Origin: Heterostelium album PN500
Taxonomy: Eukaryota > Evosea > Eumycetozoa > Acytosteliales > Acytosteliaceae
Assembly (NCBI RefSeq): GCF_000004825.1
Contig: NW_008805063.1
Coordinates: 1,550,857 to 1,614,856, forward strand
Direction: 5' to 3'
DNA: 64,000 nucleotides
Below the pieces are notes generated by a model. That model did not search any database, was not told the DNA's origin, and was given only the letters and a program-made list of their open reading frames with translations. Position numbers and translations under genes: made by a program. Shown piece by piece: positions 22,008 through 31,665 of the stretch. The first letter of the stretch is position 1. Each line of letters starts with the position of its first letter.

Positions 22008-23957
22008 ATGGCAGGAAAAGAATTAAGAAAAAGTGCATCAAATAAATCAATAGTAAAGAAACAAAAATTAATTAGTGAAGATACTGCAACAGAAATAGCA
22101 ACAACTACATCAACAGATAATAATAATAATAATCATAATGATGATGAAAGTAGTAGAGAACAGTTTTTAATATCTTTGGTTTTTAAACAGAGATATCTGT
22201 TGCGTCTGATCATGGAGAAAGTCAAGGAGTTATCGAATATCAGAGGTTTGACACCGGTTAACTTTTTCGTCAAGAAACTGATTGCACCCAACACTACACC
22301 TATTACTCTTCCTGAAGACTACAAACTGTCTGGAATCGCTCAAGTACCGGATCGTCCCACTCCAAACTACGATATCCCACCAAATGCACTGAGATACATG
22401 GAGATCGACGACGTCAGTTGGATGTGTCGCAACAAATACATCTCACTACTTCGTTACAAACTTGCGAGGAACGAACCTCTCAGACTCACCGATGTCAACT
22501 CCACCTATAAAACAATAGTAACCGACAAACAGCTGTTCAAGCAACTGTACGAGCGATTCCCAAAGAATTTTACCAATTCACTTATACATCTTGTAAAACA
22601 AGATATGACCAAAGATATGTTGGAGTTAATAATGAATGATTTGGTGCCGACCTATGACAATATTATCCAGATATTGCTCATCTTAATCAAAGCGAATAAC
22701 ATCGAGTTGGTCGAACTGATGCTTACTTTCCACATTCCAGTACCAAGTAACTACCAGGAATTGGATTTCGTTCAGTCGAGTATCAAGTCAGGATTGGCAA
22801 TGGTGAAACTACTCACTCCACGATTCCGAGGATTATTTAGATCTCGCTCCAACGACGCCCTTATCTTTTTGAAGCTCATAGAAACTCAAGATTTGGAATT
22901 GATCGAATACTATCAAACAAACTTTGGACTGGCTTTCAATCGAAATATCTACGACAAATACCTCTTCAATGATACCAACAATAAAAAGACAAGCAACGCA
23001 GAAGCAATAGAGAGAAACGAACAAACCATTGCCAAAGTCATGGAGATTCTCAACAAGAAGAAATCGATTATTGAGAATAATCAACGATTGGCAGAGTTGG
23101 AAAGATCGAAATATGGAAATGGAGGTGTACCCATCACTGAATCAGATGTTATCAATATGAATGGATATATGATTCGATACTATCCTTTTGTTATGTTGAA
23201 TCAAGAACCTTTCTTGCCAGAAACCGACCAACAACTTGGTATTGTCCAATTCTTGTTCGAGGAAATGAAGGACCCAATCAACAGACAGGCAATGACGACA
23301 CTCTTTTATGCAATCTCCAATGGATTGAAACAAATCACCAATTATATCATCAATAACCTGGATGTCTCAAATTATAGCTATTCCTATAGTTATGAAACAC
23401 TCAAATGTAAATGTATGTGTGCGGCCATTCAAACGAAACAATTTGACGTTGTCGATTTGATATTCGAAAAGTGGGGAAAGATTTTCAAAGAGAATGAAGT
23501 TCTCAATATTATCAGAACATCCGATTCATTCGCAGCACTTCAATTATATATCAAACACTTTCCAAGTGTCACATTGGGATCTAAATTCAATTGTACCAAG
23601 GTTGGCTACATGTTGGACAATCTTCAGGCTGAGGAATTTGGAATCAAATGTGACAACATTGACAAGAATCTCGACTTTTCAAGATGTGGACAATACGGTC
23701 TTATTTCAATCATCACTGCCTATCTCAACTACAAGAAAGATAAATTCAACACTAGTAACTTGGAAGCTGCTTTGTATGGTGCCGCAAACAGCAACCAATT
23801 GAATTTCCTCCAAGAAGTTCACAAGCTGATGCCCGACTACCGATTCAAAATGACTACTCACATCCGTGGTGTCAAAGGAAGAAACAAAACAACCGTCCAA
23901 TATTTCAATGAAACATTTAAATTACAAACAGAAAAACCAACAAAAAAGAAGAAATAA
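22008..23957 (+). CDS. Subfamily A copy 3: F-box-like/ankyrin-like orphan protein
   Basis: ATG 22008 (MAGKELRKSASNKS) gives 649 residues in one exon. Layout: Lys-rich low-complexity head; then SSREQFLISLVFKQRYLLRL, resembling the short helical F-box-like start of dictyostelid ankyrin proteins; a conserved block DYKLSGIAQVPDR; RYMEIDDVSWMCRNKYISLL; then helix pairs that look like degenerate ankyrin-type repeats (ISNGLKQITNYIINNLD, AIQTKQFDVVDLIFEKW, LEAALYGAANSNQLNFLQEV); the hallmark SKYGNGGVPITESD; and a basic tail ending KPTKKKK. Both ends are basic (possible nuclear signal, inference). Function unknown. It is followed tail-to-tail at 128 nt by subfamily B copy 1. Ankyrin-like assignment is by eye. 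Confidence 0.85.
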   Translation: MAGKELRKSASNKSIVKKQKLISEDTATEIATTTSTDNNNNNHNDDESSREQFLISLVFKQRYLLRLIMEKVKELSNIRGLTPVNFFVKKLIAPNTTPITLPEDYKLSGIAQVPDRPTPNYDIPPNALRYMEIDDVSWMCRNKYISLLRYKLARNEPLRLTDVNSTYKTIVTDKQLFKQLYERFPKNFTNSLIHLVKQDMTKDMLELIMNDLVPTYDNIIQILLILIKANNIELVELMLTFHIPVPSNYQELDFVQSSIKSGLAMVKLLTPRFRGLFRSRSNDALIFLKLIETQDLELIEYYQTNFGLAFNRNIYDKYLFNDTNNKKTSNAEAIERNEQTIAKVMEILNKKKSIIENNQRLAELERSKYGNGGVPITESDVINMNGYMIRYYPFVMLNQEPFLPETDQQLGIVQFLFEEMKDPINRQAMTTLFYAISNGLKQITNYIINNLDVSNYSYSYSYETLKCKCMCAAIQTKQFDVVDLIFEKWGKIFKENEVLNIIRTSDSFAALQLYIKHFPSVTLGSKFNCTKVGYMLDNLQAEEFGIKCDNIDKNLDFSRCGQYGLISIITAYLNYKKDKFNTSNLEAALYGAANSNQLNFLQEVHKLMPDYRFKMTTHIRGVKGRNKTTVQYFNETFKLQTEKPTKKKK

Positions 23958-24084
23958 ATCTAATAAATCATTCCATATTGTATTTTTAAAGAATAATTTG
24001 TTTTTAGTTTACAAATTGATGTTTTTTTTTATTTAGATTTTACAATATTTTTTGAAGTGTAAGAAAAGTGAGTATCCAATTGTT

Positions 24085-26076
24085 TTATTTTACATTTACA
24101 ACTGCTGCTTTTGGTTTAAACTCTTTGTTGTAGTAATTGAAACATTCTCTTGTTTGGAACCTGTTCAATGATCTCTCTGATTTCTTATCGATTTCAAAGA
24201 CGAAATCTGGCAATAACTTTTTGATTTCCTTGAGAAAAGCTAGGTGAGCACCCTCCATTGCACCAAGACATGACGATGCAATCTTATCGGCGTCATAGTC
24301 ATCCTCGCTGAACTCAAGGTAGAGCTTAACAAGTGAAAACTTTCCATCTTTTCCAACCTTATAGAAATTCATGTAGTTCTCCACATTGTCGTAGTCCAGT
24401 CCTGCTTCCTTTGCCTTTTGGTTCTCAATGATGTAACTGGTATTGCTTGGAAGTACATTTTCTTTAAACTGCACCTGTGATCCAAAATAGTTGAAATATA
24501 TTTGGAGCGCTGGATACAACGATCTAGATCTAATGGCCGAGAGAACGTATTTCGCCAACGCTTTGGTTTTCGATGTTTCACCTTCGACCTCGGCAATGGC
24601 AACCTTGAGAATCTGCTCAAAGATATCGAGATGGTGGCAATTCAGTGCGATCTTCATGCAGTTTTTATAGCTGGCAGTACGGCTTGATAGATTCTCGAGT
24701 AGATACTCCAAGATCGCTGTTAAATGGTTGCCAATTGCATAGTGAAGAGTGGGTACAAGTAATGCTTCTTTCATATTCTTGTGGAGATACTGTACTATTG
24801 GAAGTTGACTATCGTTCTCTGGATAGAACGATTCAATCTGTTGCATTAGAACAAATGGATAATGACGAATCATGTAGGCATCCATGTCTTCTTTCTCGCC
24901 GATCGCCACACCACCATTGCCATACTTTGCCATCTCTAACTCCATGAATCTCTGATTGGTCTCTACATACGGTATGTCCAATATCTTCTTTAGCTTCTCT
25001 TTGATCTCTGCCGATTTTACTGTAGATTGTAAATCTGAAACTCTGTACTTATCCAATACATCCTGGTGAATGCTCAATGAATACTCCTGGTGGAACCAAC
25101 TCAGCAGGTCCAAATCACCGATCTCCAACAATTTGGCAAGTACTTGTTTGTCTTGTGCATACGATCTAATGACATTTGGATGTTTAGAGGCGATGGCTGC
25201 GAGTGTACTCTTTCCCATTTCAATAGCAGCCAACACAATCGCCAAACCATCGTTCGCGTCCATATTGTTTAGATTCAAACTAGGAAGGAAATCGAATCTT
25301 CTGTACTTTAACACTGATTTGATGTTTGAGTAATGATTCGAATTGGTACTGAGGATCTTCTTGATAATTGACTGGTCTACGCCCATTTCAAAGCACAGAT
25401 CCAAAGAGATGTAATTGAGTCGGTAATTAAACTTGGAACAGAGCAAATCAAAAAGTTCAGGTTGGCCGGCAAGTTTTCTGATGAATTGTCTGGCATCGGT
25501 CACCGATTTGAAATTGAGGTTTCGGTTTCTCTTGAGTTTGTCTCGTAACACACCAAAATTACCGTTGATAACCATCTGGTAGGCATCCACAATTTCATCG
25601 TAACCGAGATACTGCACGGTGTAACTCTTGATTATCGATGAAGGATGATAGTAATAACCGTGACCATCTAACTTGTATTTCGGTGGAAACACAGGTTCTG
25701 AGAAGGTTTCCTCCGCCGATGATTGAGTATCATTATTTGGTTCTCCTCCTCCTTCTTTCTCTTCTTCCAAAACTTCTGATTTTCTCTTTTTCGATTGATC
25801 TTCATTCTCTTCCTCCTGCTGCTCCTCTTCATTTTCTTCTTCCTCTTTCTCTTCATTACCTTCTTCTTCTTCTTCTTCATCTAACATTTCAACATCTTCT
25901 TGAATATCTTTCTCTTTGATATCATATTTATTCTTTCTCGTAAAGCTTACAGGCACCAATGATCGTTGGTAACCTCTGTAATCCTTAACTTTTGATAATA
26001 TAAATAATAATAGTTTTTCATCTTTTAAAACTGTTGATATGATACTGCTATCTCTATTTTCTTTGTTTGCACTCAT
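24085..26076 (-). CDS. Subfamily B copy 1: acidic-linker relative of subfamily A
   Basis: One exon, 663 residues, MSANKENRDSSIISTVLKDE. A short helical head (LLLFILSKVKDYRGYQRSLV, the counterpart of LRLIMEKVKEL in A) is followed by a long acidic run (about 65-125, Glu-rich) with a basic KKRKSE break, then FPPKYKLDGHGYYYHP and a helical-repeat body. Shared with A: AKYGNGGVAIGEKED, AYMIRHYPFVL, ESFYPENDSQLPIVQYLHKN, and the C-terminal HLAFLKEIKKLLPDFVFEI (A: LAFLQEVHKLLPDYRFKM). So A and B are old paralogues. It lacks the Lys tail of A. Role unknown. It lies in opposite orientation to A copy 3 with 3' ends facing. Confidence 0.85.
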   Translation of the reverse strand: MSANKENRDSSIISTVLKDEKLLLFILSKVKDYRGYQRSLVPVSFTRKNKYDIKEKDIQEDVEMLDEEEEEEGNEEKEEEENEEEQQEEENEDQSKKRKSEVLEEEKEGGGEPNNDTQSSAEETFSEPVFPPKYKLDGHGYYYHPSSIIKSYTVQYLGYDEIVDAYQMVINGNFGVLRDKLKRNRNLNFKSVTDARQFIRKLAGQPELFDLLCSKFNYRLNYISLDLCFEMGVDQSIIKKILSTNSNHYSNIKSVLKYRRFDFLPSLNLNNMDANDGLAIVLAAIEMGKSTLAAIASKHPNVIRSYAQDKQVLAKLLEIGDLDLLSWFHQEYSLSIHQDVLDKYRVSDLQSTVKSAEIKEKLKKILDIPYVETNQRFMELEMAKYGNGGVAIGEKEDMDAYMIRHYPFVLMQQIESFYPENDSQLPIVQYLHKNMKEALLVPTLHYAIGNHLTAILEYLLENLSSRTASYKNCMKIALNCHHLDIFEQILKVAIAEVEGETSKTKALAKYVLSAIRSRSLYPALQIYFNYFGSQVQFKENVLPSNTSYIIENQKAKEAGLDYDNVENYMNFYKVGKDGKFSLVKLYLEFSEDDYDADKIASSCLGAMEGAHLAFLKEIKKLLPDFVFEIDKKSERSLNRFQTRECFNYYNKEFKPKAAVVNVK

Positions 26077-26312
26077 TCTCTATTTATAAATAACAAATAA
26101 TTTTTAAAAAAAATGAAATTGATCAATGAAAAAAAAAAAAAAACAAGGATTTATTCTTCTAAAGGAAATATATCAATTCTTAGAAAAATAATCACATGCC
26201 TCATTTTGGAAATCAAAACATTTTAATTTTTCTCAGTCTATCATCAAACCACCCTAAAAATTAATAACATACTTTTATTATATGATACATTTTAAATGTT
26301 AATAGTTTAAAA
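26077..26312. promoter_or_regulatory. Divergent promoter region of B copy 1 and A copy 4
   Basis: 236 nt of AT-rich DNA with poly(A) runs between the start codons of two divergent array genes; it should drive both. No defined site seen. Confidence 0.35.
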
Positions 26313-28331
26313 ATGAAAGTTGAACGAAAAAGAAAAAGTACAACCAACATACCAATATCTAGTTTAGTAAAGGATGATGATAATCAAACAGATAAAACAC
26401 CATTAAAGAAACAAAAGTCGAATCATGATGAAAAGAAAATAGTAGATAATACAGTTTGTGAAGATACAATAACAGAAACAACAACAACAACCACAACAAT
26501 TAATAATGAAATTAGTAGAGAACAGTTTGTAATAAAATCAGTTTTTAGACAGAGATATCTGCTGCGTTTGATCATGGAGAAAGTCAAGGAGTTATCGAAT
26601 ATCAGAGGTTTGGCACCGGTTACTTTTATCACCAAAATACTTATCCCACACAATATTACTGCTATTGCTCTGCCCTCAGAATACAGACTAACTGGAATCA
26701 CTAAAGTACCGAATCGTGTCAATCCACTATACGATTTACCAGCGAACTCAATGAGATACATGGAGATCGATAATATTAGTTGGATGTGTCGCAATAAATA
26801 CACCGCACTACTTCGTTACAAACTGGAGAGGAATGAACCTCTCAGACTCACCGATGTTCGATCGATCTATAAAACGATGGTCACCGACAAACAGCTGTTC
26901 AAACAACTGTACGAGCGATACCCAAAGCATTTCACCAATTTAATTCCAAATCTCATTGGAAAAGATATCACCAGAGACATGTTGGAGTTCATAATGAATG
27001 ATCTGGCACCTACTCCTGACAATATTATCCAGATCCTGCTCAACTTTATCAGAGCGAATAATCTCGAGTTGGTTGAACTGATGCTTACTTTTCGTGCTTT
27101 AACAGCACTACCGAACCAAGAATTTGCATTGGTTCAGTCGAGTATCAAGTCAGGATTGGCAATGGTGAAACTTCTCACTCCACGATTCCGATCATGTTAT
27201 ATAGTCCACTCTGACAACAAAGAAATCTTTATTAATTTACTAGAAACCCAAGATTTGGAATTGATTGAATACTACAAATCAAACTTTGGATTGGTTATCG
27301 ATCGAAATGTTTTTGAAGATTACCTCTTCAATGCCAATGTCACCATTAAAGAGACAAGCAACCCGGAAACAATTGAAAGAAACGAACAAACCATTGCCAA
27401 AGTCGTAGAGATTCTAAATAGCAAGACATCAAGTGTTGATATTAATGAACGATTGGAAGAGTTGGAACGATCTAAATATGGAAATGGAGGTGTACCCATC
27501 ACTGAATCCGATGTTATCAATATGCGTGAATATATGATTCGATACTATCCGTTTGTTTTGTTGAACCAAGAACCTTTCTTGCCAGAATCCGACCAACAAC
27601 TTCCGATTGTCGAATACCTACATGGGGAATTGCAGGATAGCTCCATAAGACAGGCATCAAATATAATGACTTCACTCTTTTATGCAATCTCCAATGGATT
27701 GAAACAAATCACCTATTACATAATCAATAACCTGGATTTAACAAAAAACATCACTTTCTTTCGTTTTGAAACAGCTAAAAACAAATCTATCAATGCCGCC
27801 ATTCAAACGAAACAATTTGACATTGTCGATTTGATATTCAGCAAGTGGAGAACAATACTCAAAGAACAAGAACTACTCAATTTTATCAGATCATCCGATT
27901 CATTCGCAGCACTCCAATTGTTAATCAAACACTTCCCAAGTGTTACATTGAACTCTAAATTCCATTGTACCAAGGTTGGCTACATGTTGGACAATCTTCA
28001 AGCCGAGGAATTTGAAATCGAATGTGACAACATTGACAAGAATCTAGACTTTACAAGATGTGGACAAGTCGGACTGACAACTATCATCACCGCCTATCTC
28101 AACTACAAAAAAGATCGATTCAATACCAAAAACTTGGAAGCTGCTTTGTATGGTGCCGCTCATTATAACCATTTGGCATTCCTCCAAGAAGTTCACAAAT
28201 TGTTGCCCGACTATCGATTCAAAATGACTTCTCTCATTCGTGGTTCCCAAAGTAACAGAACAACCGTTCAATATTTCAATGAAACATTTAAATTACAAAC
28301 AGCAAAACCAACAAAGAAAAAGAAGAAATAA
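26313..28331 (+). CDS. Subfamily A copy 4: F-box-like/ankyrin-like orphan protein
   Basis: One exon, 672 residues, MKVERKRKSTTNIPISSLVK. All blocks seen in copy 3 are present: ISREQFVIKSVFRQRYLLRL, DISRD/MLEFIMNDL repeat region, LERSKYGNGGVPITESDV, FLPESDQQLPIVEYLHG, YAISNGLKQITYYIINNLDL, LQAEEFEIECDNIDKNLDF and a basic end (KPTKKKKK). A Thr run lies near residue 60. It diverges from copies 2-3 more than they do from each other. Its 3' flank resembles those of copies 3 and 6, where a B gene follows; here an inverted, deleted B fragment (28469-29033) follows instead. Confidence 0.88.
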   Translation: MKVERKRKSTTNIPISSLVKDDDNQTDKTPLKKQKSNHDEKKIVDNTVCEDTITETTTTTTTINNEISREQFVIKSVFRQRYLLRLIMEKVKELSNIRGLAPVTFITKILIPHNITAIALPSEYRLTGITKVPNRVNPLYDLPANSMRYMEIDNISWMCRNKYTALLRYKLERNEPLRLTDVRSIYKTMVTDKQLFKQLYERYPKHFTNLIPNLIGKDITRDMLEFIMNDLAPTPDNIIQILLNFIRANNLELVELMLTFRALTALPNQEFALVQSSIKSGLAMVKLLTPRFRSCYIVHSDNKEIFINLLETQDLELIEYYKSNFGLVIDRNVFEDYLFNANVTIKETSNPETIERNEQTIAKVVEILNSKTSSVDINERLEELERSKYGNGGVPITESDVINMREYMIRYYPFVLLNQEPFLPESDQQLPIVEYLHGELQDSSIRQASNIMTSLFYAISNGLKQITYYIINNLDLTKNITFFRFETAKNKSINAAIQTKQFDIVDLIFSKWRTILKEQELLNFIRSSDSFAALQLLIKHFPSVTLNSKFHCTKVGYMLDNLQAEEFEIECDNIDKNLDFTRCGQVGLTTIITAYLNYKKDRFNTKNLEAALYGAAHYNHLAFLQEVHKLLPDYRFKMTSLIRGSQSNRTTVQYFNETFKLQTAKPTKKKKK

Positions 28332-28468
28332 ATCGAATCGATCATTCCATTTTGTATTTTTAATTATAATTTGTTTTGATAGTTTACAATTGTTTTTTTT
28401 TTTATTATTAAGATTTCCAATTATTGAGGTGTAGACTGGTAGATATCTTTAAATTGTCTCTTTACAGG

Positions 28469-29033
28469 TGATATTGAACACACCATTTATCGAGACCAAT
28501 CAGAGATACGTAGATTTAGAGATGGCAAAGTATGGCATTGGCAAAATACGTTCTCTCGGCCATTAGATTTAAATCGTTGTATCCAGCGCTCCAAATATAT
28601 ATCAAACACTTTGGAACCTAATTGGAGTTTAAAGAAAGGGTACTTCCGAGCATTACGAGATACATCATTGAGAACCAAAAGGCAAAGGATACAGGACTGG
28701 ACTACGACAATGTGGAGAACTACATGAATTTCTAAAAGGTTGGAAAAGATGGAGAGATTTCACTTGTTAAACTCTACCTGGAGTTAAACAAAGATGATTA
28801 TGACGCAGATAAGATTGCATCATCATGTCTTGGTGCTATGGAGGGTTCAAATATTACATTTCTCAAGGAAATCAAAAAGTTTTTGCCAGATTTCGTCTTT
28901 GAAATCTATAAGTAATCAAAATTTAATATTTCTATTAAATAGAAAATTTAACAGATGCGATAATTTCCACATAATAGCATGTTATAATTACTACCTCAAA
29001 GAATTTAATGACCAGATGAAAATGTATAAATAA
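28469..29033 (+). pseudogene. Subfamily B fragment, inverted and internally deleted
   Basis: On the plus strand this resembles the C-terminal half of B: ATCAGAGATACGTAGATTTA.. (ETNQRYVDLEMAKYG), then an abrupt jump to AAATACGTTCTCTCGGCCAT (the KYVLSAIR block), then NQKAKD, GLDYDNVENYMNF, a stop, and homology on to LKEIKKFLPDFVFEI and YNYYLKEFN. About 430 nt are deleted at a TGGCA-like junction, several stops and frameshifts follow, and the N-terminal half is absent. Its orientation is opposite to the intact B copies, so this B was inverted relative to its A neighbour. Confidence 0.82.
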
Positions 29034-29236
29034 ACATATGTGATACTGCAATCTCTATTTAACTGCTTGCACTAATTTTTTTTTCAAAAAAAAATCAGTA
29101 GAAAAGCTTTTTATCTTTCCAAGAAAATTTAGAAAATATTTTTTTTCAGATCAACGATCAAAATATTTATTTGATTTCCATACATTCATAAATGTTAAAG
29201 AACTTTTCATTCTAAATACATATTAAATTATAGAAA

Positions 29237-31279
29237 ATGGAAGGAAAAGATCTAAAAAGAAAAAGTACAACAGATCGACCAATATCTTTTTTAATGAAGG
29301 ATGATAATCAAACAGATAAAGATCAAGCAGTAAAGAAACAAAAGTCGAATCATCATGAGAATAAGAATGTAGATAATATAGTTTGTGAAGGTACAATAAC
29401 AACAACAGAAGAAACATCAGAAACAACCACAACAATTAAAAATGAAAGTAGTAGAGAACAGATTGTAATAAGATCTGTTTTTAGACAGAGATATCTGCTG
29501 CGTTTGATCATGGAGAAAGTCAAGGAGTTATCGAATATCAGAGGTTTGACACCGGTTTTCTTTTTCACCAAGAAACTGATTTCACCCCATACTCCATCTG
29601 TTGTTCTTCCTGAAGACTACAAACTGTCTGGAATAACTAATATACCGAATCGTGCCTCTCCCGTCTTCGATATACCACCAAATCCAAAGAGATACATGGA
29701 TATTGATGATATTAGTTGGATGTGTCGCAATAAATACACTGCACTACTTCGTTACAAACTGGAGAGGAATGAACCTCTCAGACTCACCGATATTCGATCC
29801 ACCTATAAAACAATTGGTACCGACAAACAGCTGTTCAAGCAATTGTACGAGCGACACCCAAATAGTTTCGCCGGTTCACTTCCAAATCTTATCCAACAAG
29901 ATATCACCAGAGATATGTTGGAGTTCATAATGAATGATCTGATGCCTTCCTCAAACAATATTATCCAGATATTGCACAACTTTATCAAATCGAATAATCT
30001 GGAGTTCGTCGAACTGATGCTTACTTTTCAAACTCCTACACCAAATAGCTACCAAGAGTTGCCATTGGTTCAGTCAAGTATCAAGTCAGGATTGGCAATG
30101 GTGAAATTACTCACTCCACGATTCCGACCATTGTATATAGCGTACTCTAACAACGACGAAATCTTTATGAATTTATTGGAGACTCGAGATTTGGAATTGA
30201 TCGATTATTTCCAATCAAACTTTGGATTGGTTTTCAAACAAAATATTTACGACAATTACAACTTCAATGGTGTCAGTAAAGTAGTTAGTAAAGAGACAAA
30301 CAACCAGGAATCAATTGAAAGAAACGAACATACTATTACCAAAATCGTAGAGATTCTTAATAGCAAGACATCAGGTGTTGAGATTACACGACGATTGGCA
30401 GAGTTGGAACGATCGAAATATGGAAATGGAGGTGTACCCATCACTGAATCCGATGCTATCAATATGCGTGAATACATGATTCGATACTATCCATTGGTTA
30501 TGTTGGGTGAAGAACCTTTCTTTCCAGAGTCCGATCAACAACTTCCCATTGTTCAATACATTGTGGAAGAAAAGAAGGATACAATCGGTGCGAACGCATT
30601 GACTTCACTCTTTTATGCAATCTCCAATGGATTGAAACAAATCACCAATTACTTAATCAATAACGTGGATATCTCAAACCTCATCATGAACAACGTTCCC
30701 TATCATTCCGGATCAGTCAAAACCAAATGTATCTCGTCAGCAATTCAAACCAAACAATTTGACATTGTCGATTTGCTATTCAGCAAGTGGAGAACGATGC
30801 TCGAAGAACGCCAAGTACTCAATATTATCAGAAAAGCAGGTTCATTCGCAGCACTCCAATTGTTTTTCAAACACTTCTCACGTGCCGCATTGGGTACAAG
30901 ATTCCATTGTACCAATATCGGTTATATGTTAGACAATCTTCAAGCCGAGGAATTTGAAATCGAATGTGACAACATTGATAATAATCTCGACTTTACAGTA
31001 TGTGGACAAGTCGGACTGCCAGCTATCATCATCGCCTATCTCAAATTCAAAAAAGATCGATTCAATACCAATAACTTGGAAGCTGCTTTGTATGCCGCTG
31101 CTAAACATAACCAATTGAATTTCCTCCTAGAAGTCCACAAGCTGATGCCCGACTACCGATTCAAAATGACTACTAACATGCGTGGAACCCAAGGAATAAA
31201 CAAATCGACTGTCGAATATTTCAATGAAACATTTAAACTACAAACAGCAAAACCAACAACAAAGAAGAAGAAGAAATAA
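29237..31279 (+). CDS. Subfamily A copy 5: F-box-like/ankyrin-like orphan protein
   Basis: One exon, 680 residues, MEGKDLKRKSTTDRPISFLM. It has the same head (SSREQIVIRSVFRQRYLLRL), DYKLSGITNIPNR, KRYMDIDDISWMCRNKYTAL, SKYGNGGVPITESDA, FFPESDQQLPIVQYI, LQAEEFEIECDNIDNNLDF and a basic end (KPTTKKKKK). It is the longest of the intact copies, mainly through a few extra residues around VVSKETNNQE and NLIMNNVPYHS. No frame damage. Its 3' flank resembles that of pseudogene copy 1 and then runs into a decayed B remnant at about 31339-31402. Confidence 0.87.
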   Translation: MEGKDLKRKSTTDRPISFLMKDDNQTDKDQAVKKQKSNHHENKNVDNIVCEGTITTTEETSETTTTIKNESSREQIVIRSVFRQRYLLRLIMEKVKELSNIRGLTPVFFFTKKLISPHTPSVVLPEDYKLSGITNIPNRASPVFDIPPNPKRYMDIDDISWMCRNKYTALLRYKLERNEPLRLTDIRSTYKTIGTDKQLFKQLYERHPNSFAGSLPNLIQQDITRDMLEFIMNDLMPSSNNIIQILHNFIKSNNLEFVELMLTFQTPTPNSYQELPLVQSSIKSGLAMVKLLTPRFRPLYIAYSNNDEIFMNLLETRDLELIDYFQSNFGLVFKQNIYDNYNFNGVSKVVSKETNNQESIERNEHTITKIVEILNSKTSGVEITRRLAELERSKYGNGGVPITESDAINMREYMIRYYPLVMLGEEPFFPESDQQLPIVQYIVEEKKDTIGANALTSLFYAISNGLKQITNYLINNVDISNLIMNNVPYHSGSVKTKCISSAIQTKQFDIVDLLFSKWRTMLEERQVLNIIRKAGSFAALQLFFKHFSRAALGTRFHCTNIGYMLDNLQAEEFEIECDNIDNNLDFTVCGQVGLPAIIIAYLKFKKDRFNTNNLEAALYAAAKHNQLNFLLEVHKLMPDYRFKMTTNMRGTQGINKSTVEYFNETFKLQTAKPTTKKKKK

Positions 31280-31338
31280 ATAAATATACTTTCTCCAACT
31301 ACTTTTGAAATATATTCATTTCTATTTATTTACTACTG

Positions 31339-31402
31339 ATTTCATATTGGCATCATACACATCTTTTACTCTAGGTAGATCTTAACAAGTGAGGTCTTTC
31401 CT
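31339..31402 (-). pseudogene. Decayed scrap of a subfamily B gene
   Basis: Plus-strand text CATATTGGCATCATACACATC followed by ACTCTAGGTAGATCTTAAC and AAGTGAGGTCTTTCC aligns by eye with 33968-34036 of B copy 2 (CATGTTGCCATCG.. ACTCAAGGTAGAGCTTAAC.. AAGTGAAATCTTTCC), part of the coding region near its C-terminus (LVKLYLEY). Orientation matches the intact B copies. Only about 65 nt are recognisable. Confidence 0.6.
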
Positions 31403-31665
31403 CTATTTATTTTTTGATTCTCTCTCTTTCTCTTTATTTTCATCGTCTACTTCTACTTCATCAGCAAAGATTGTCAACAATCTGACTTTCATATGATTGA
31501 TCATTTTGATAAAGTTTTTTTTCATACATACAATTTTGTTTTTTTATTATATTTTTTTTTTTGGAAAAGTTCAATGAAAATGATTTGGTTCCACAACTTA
31601 ACGATAAGAATAAATCAATGTTTAATAACTTTTCAATATAGATACATATTAAACTTTGATAGTAA

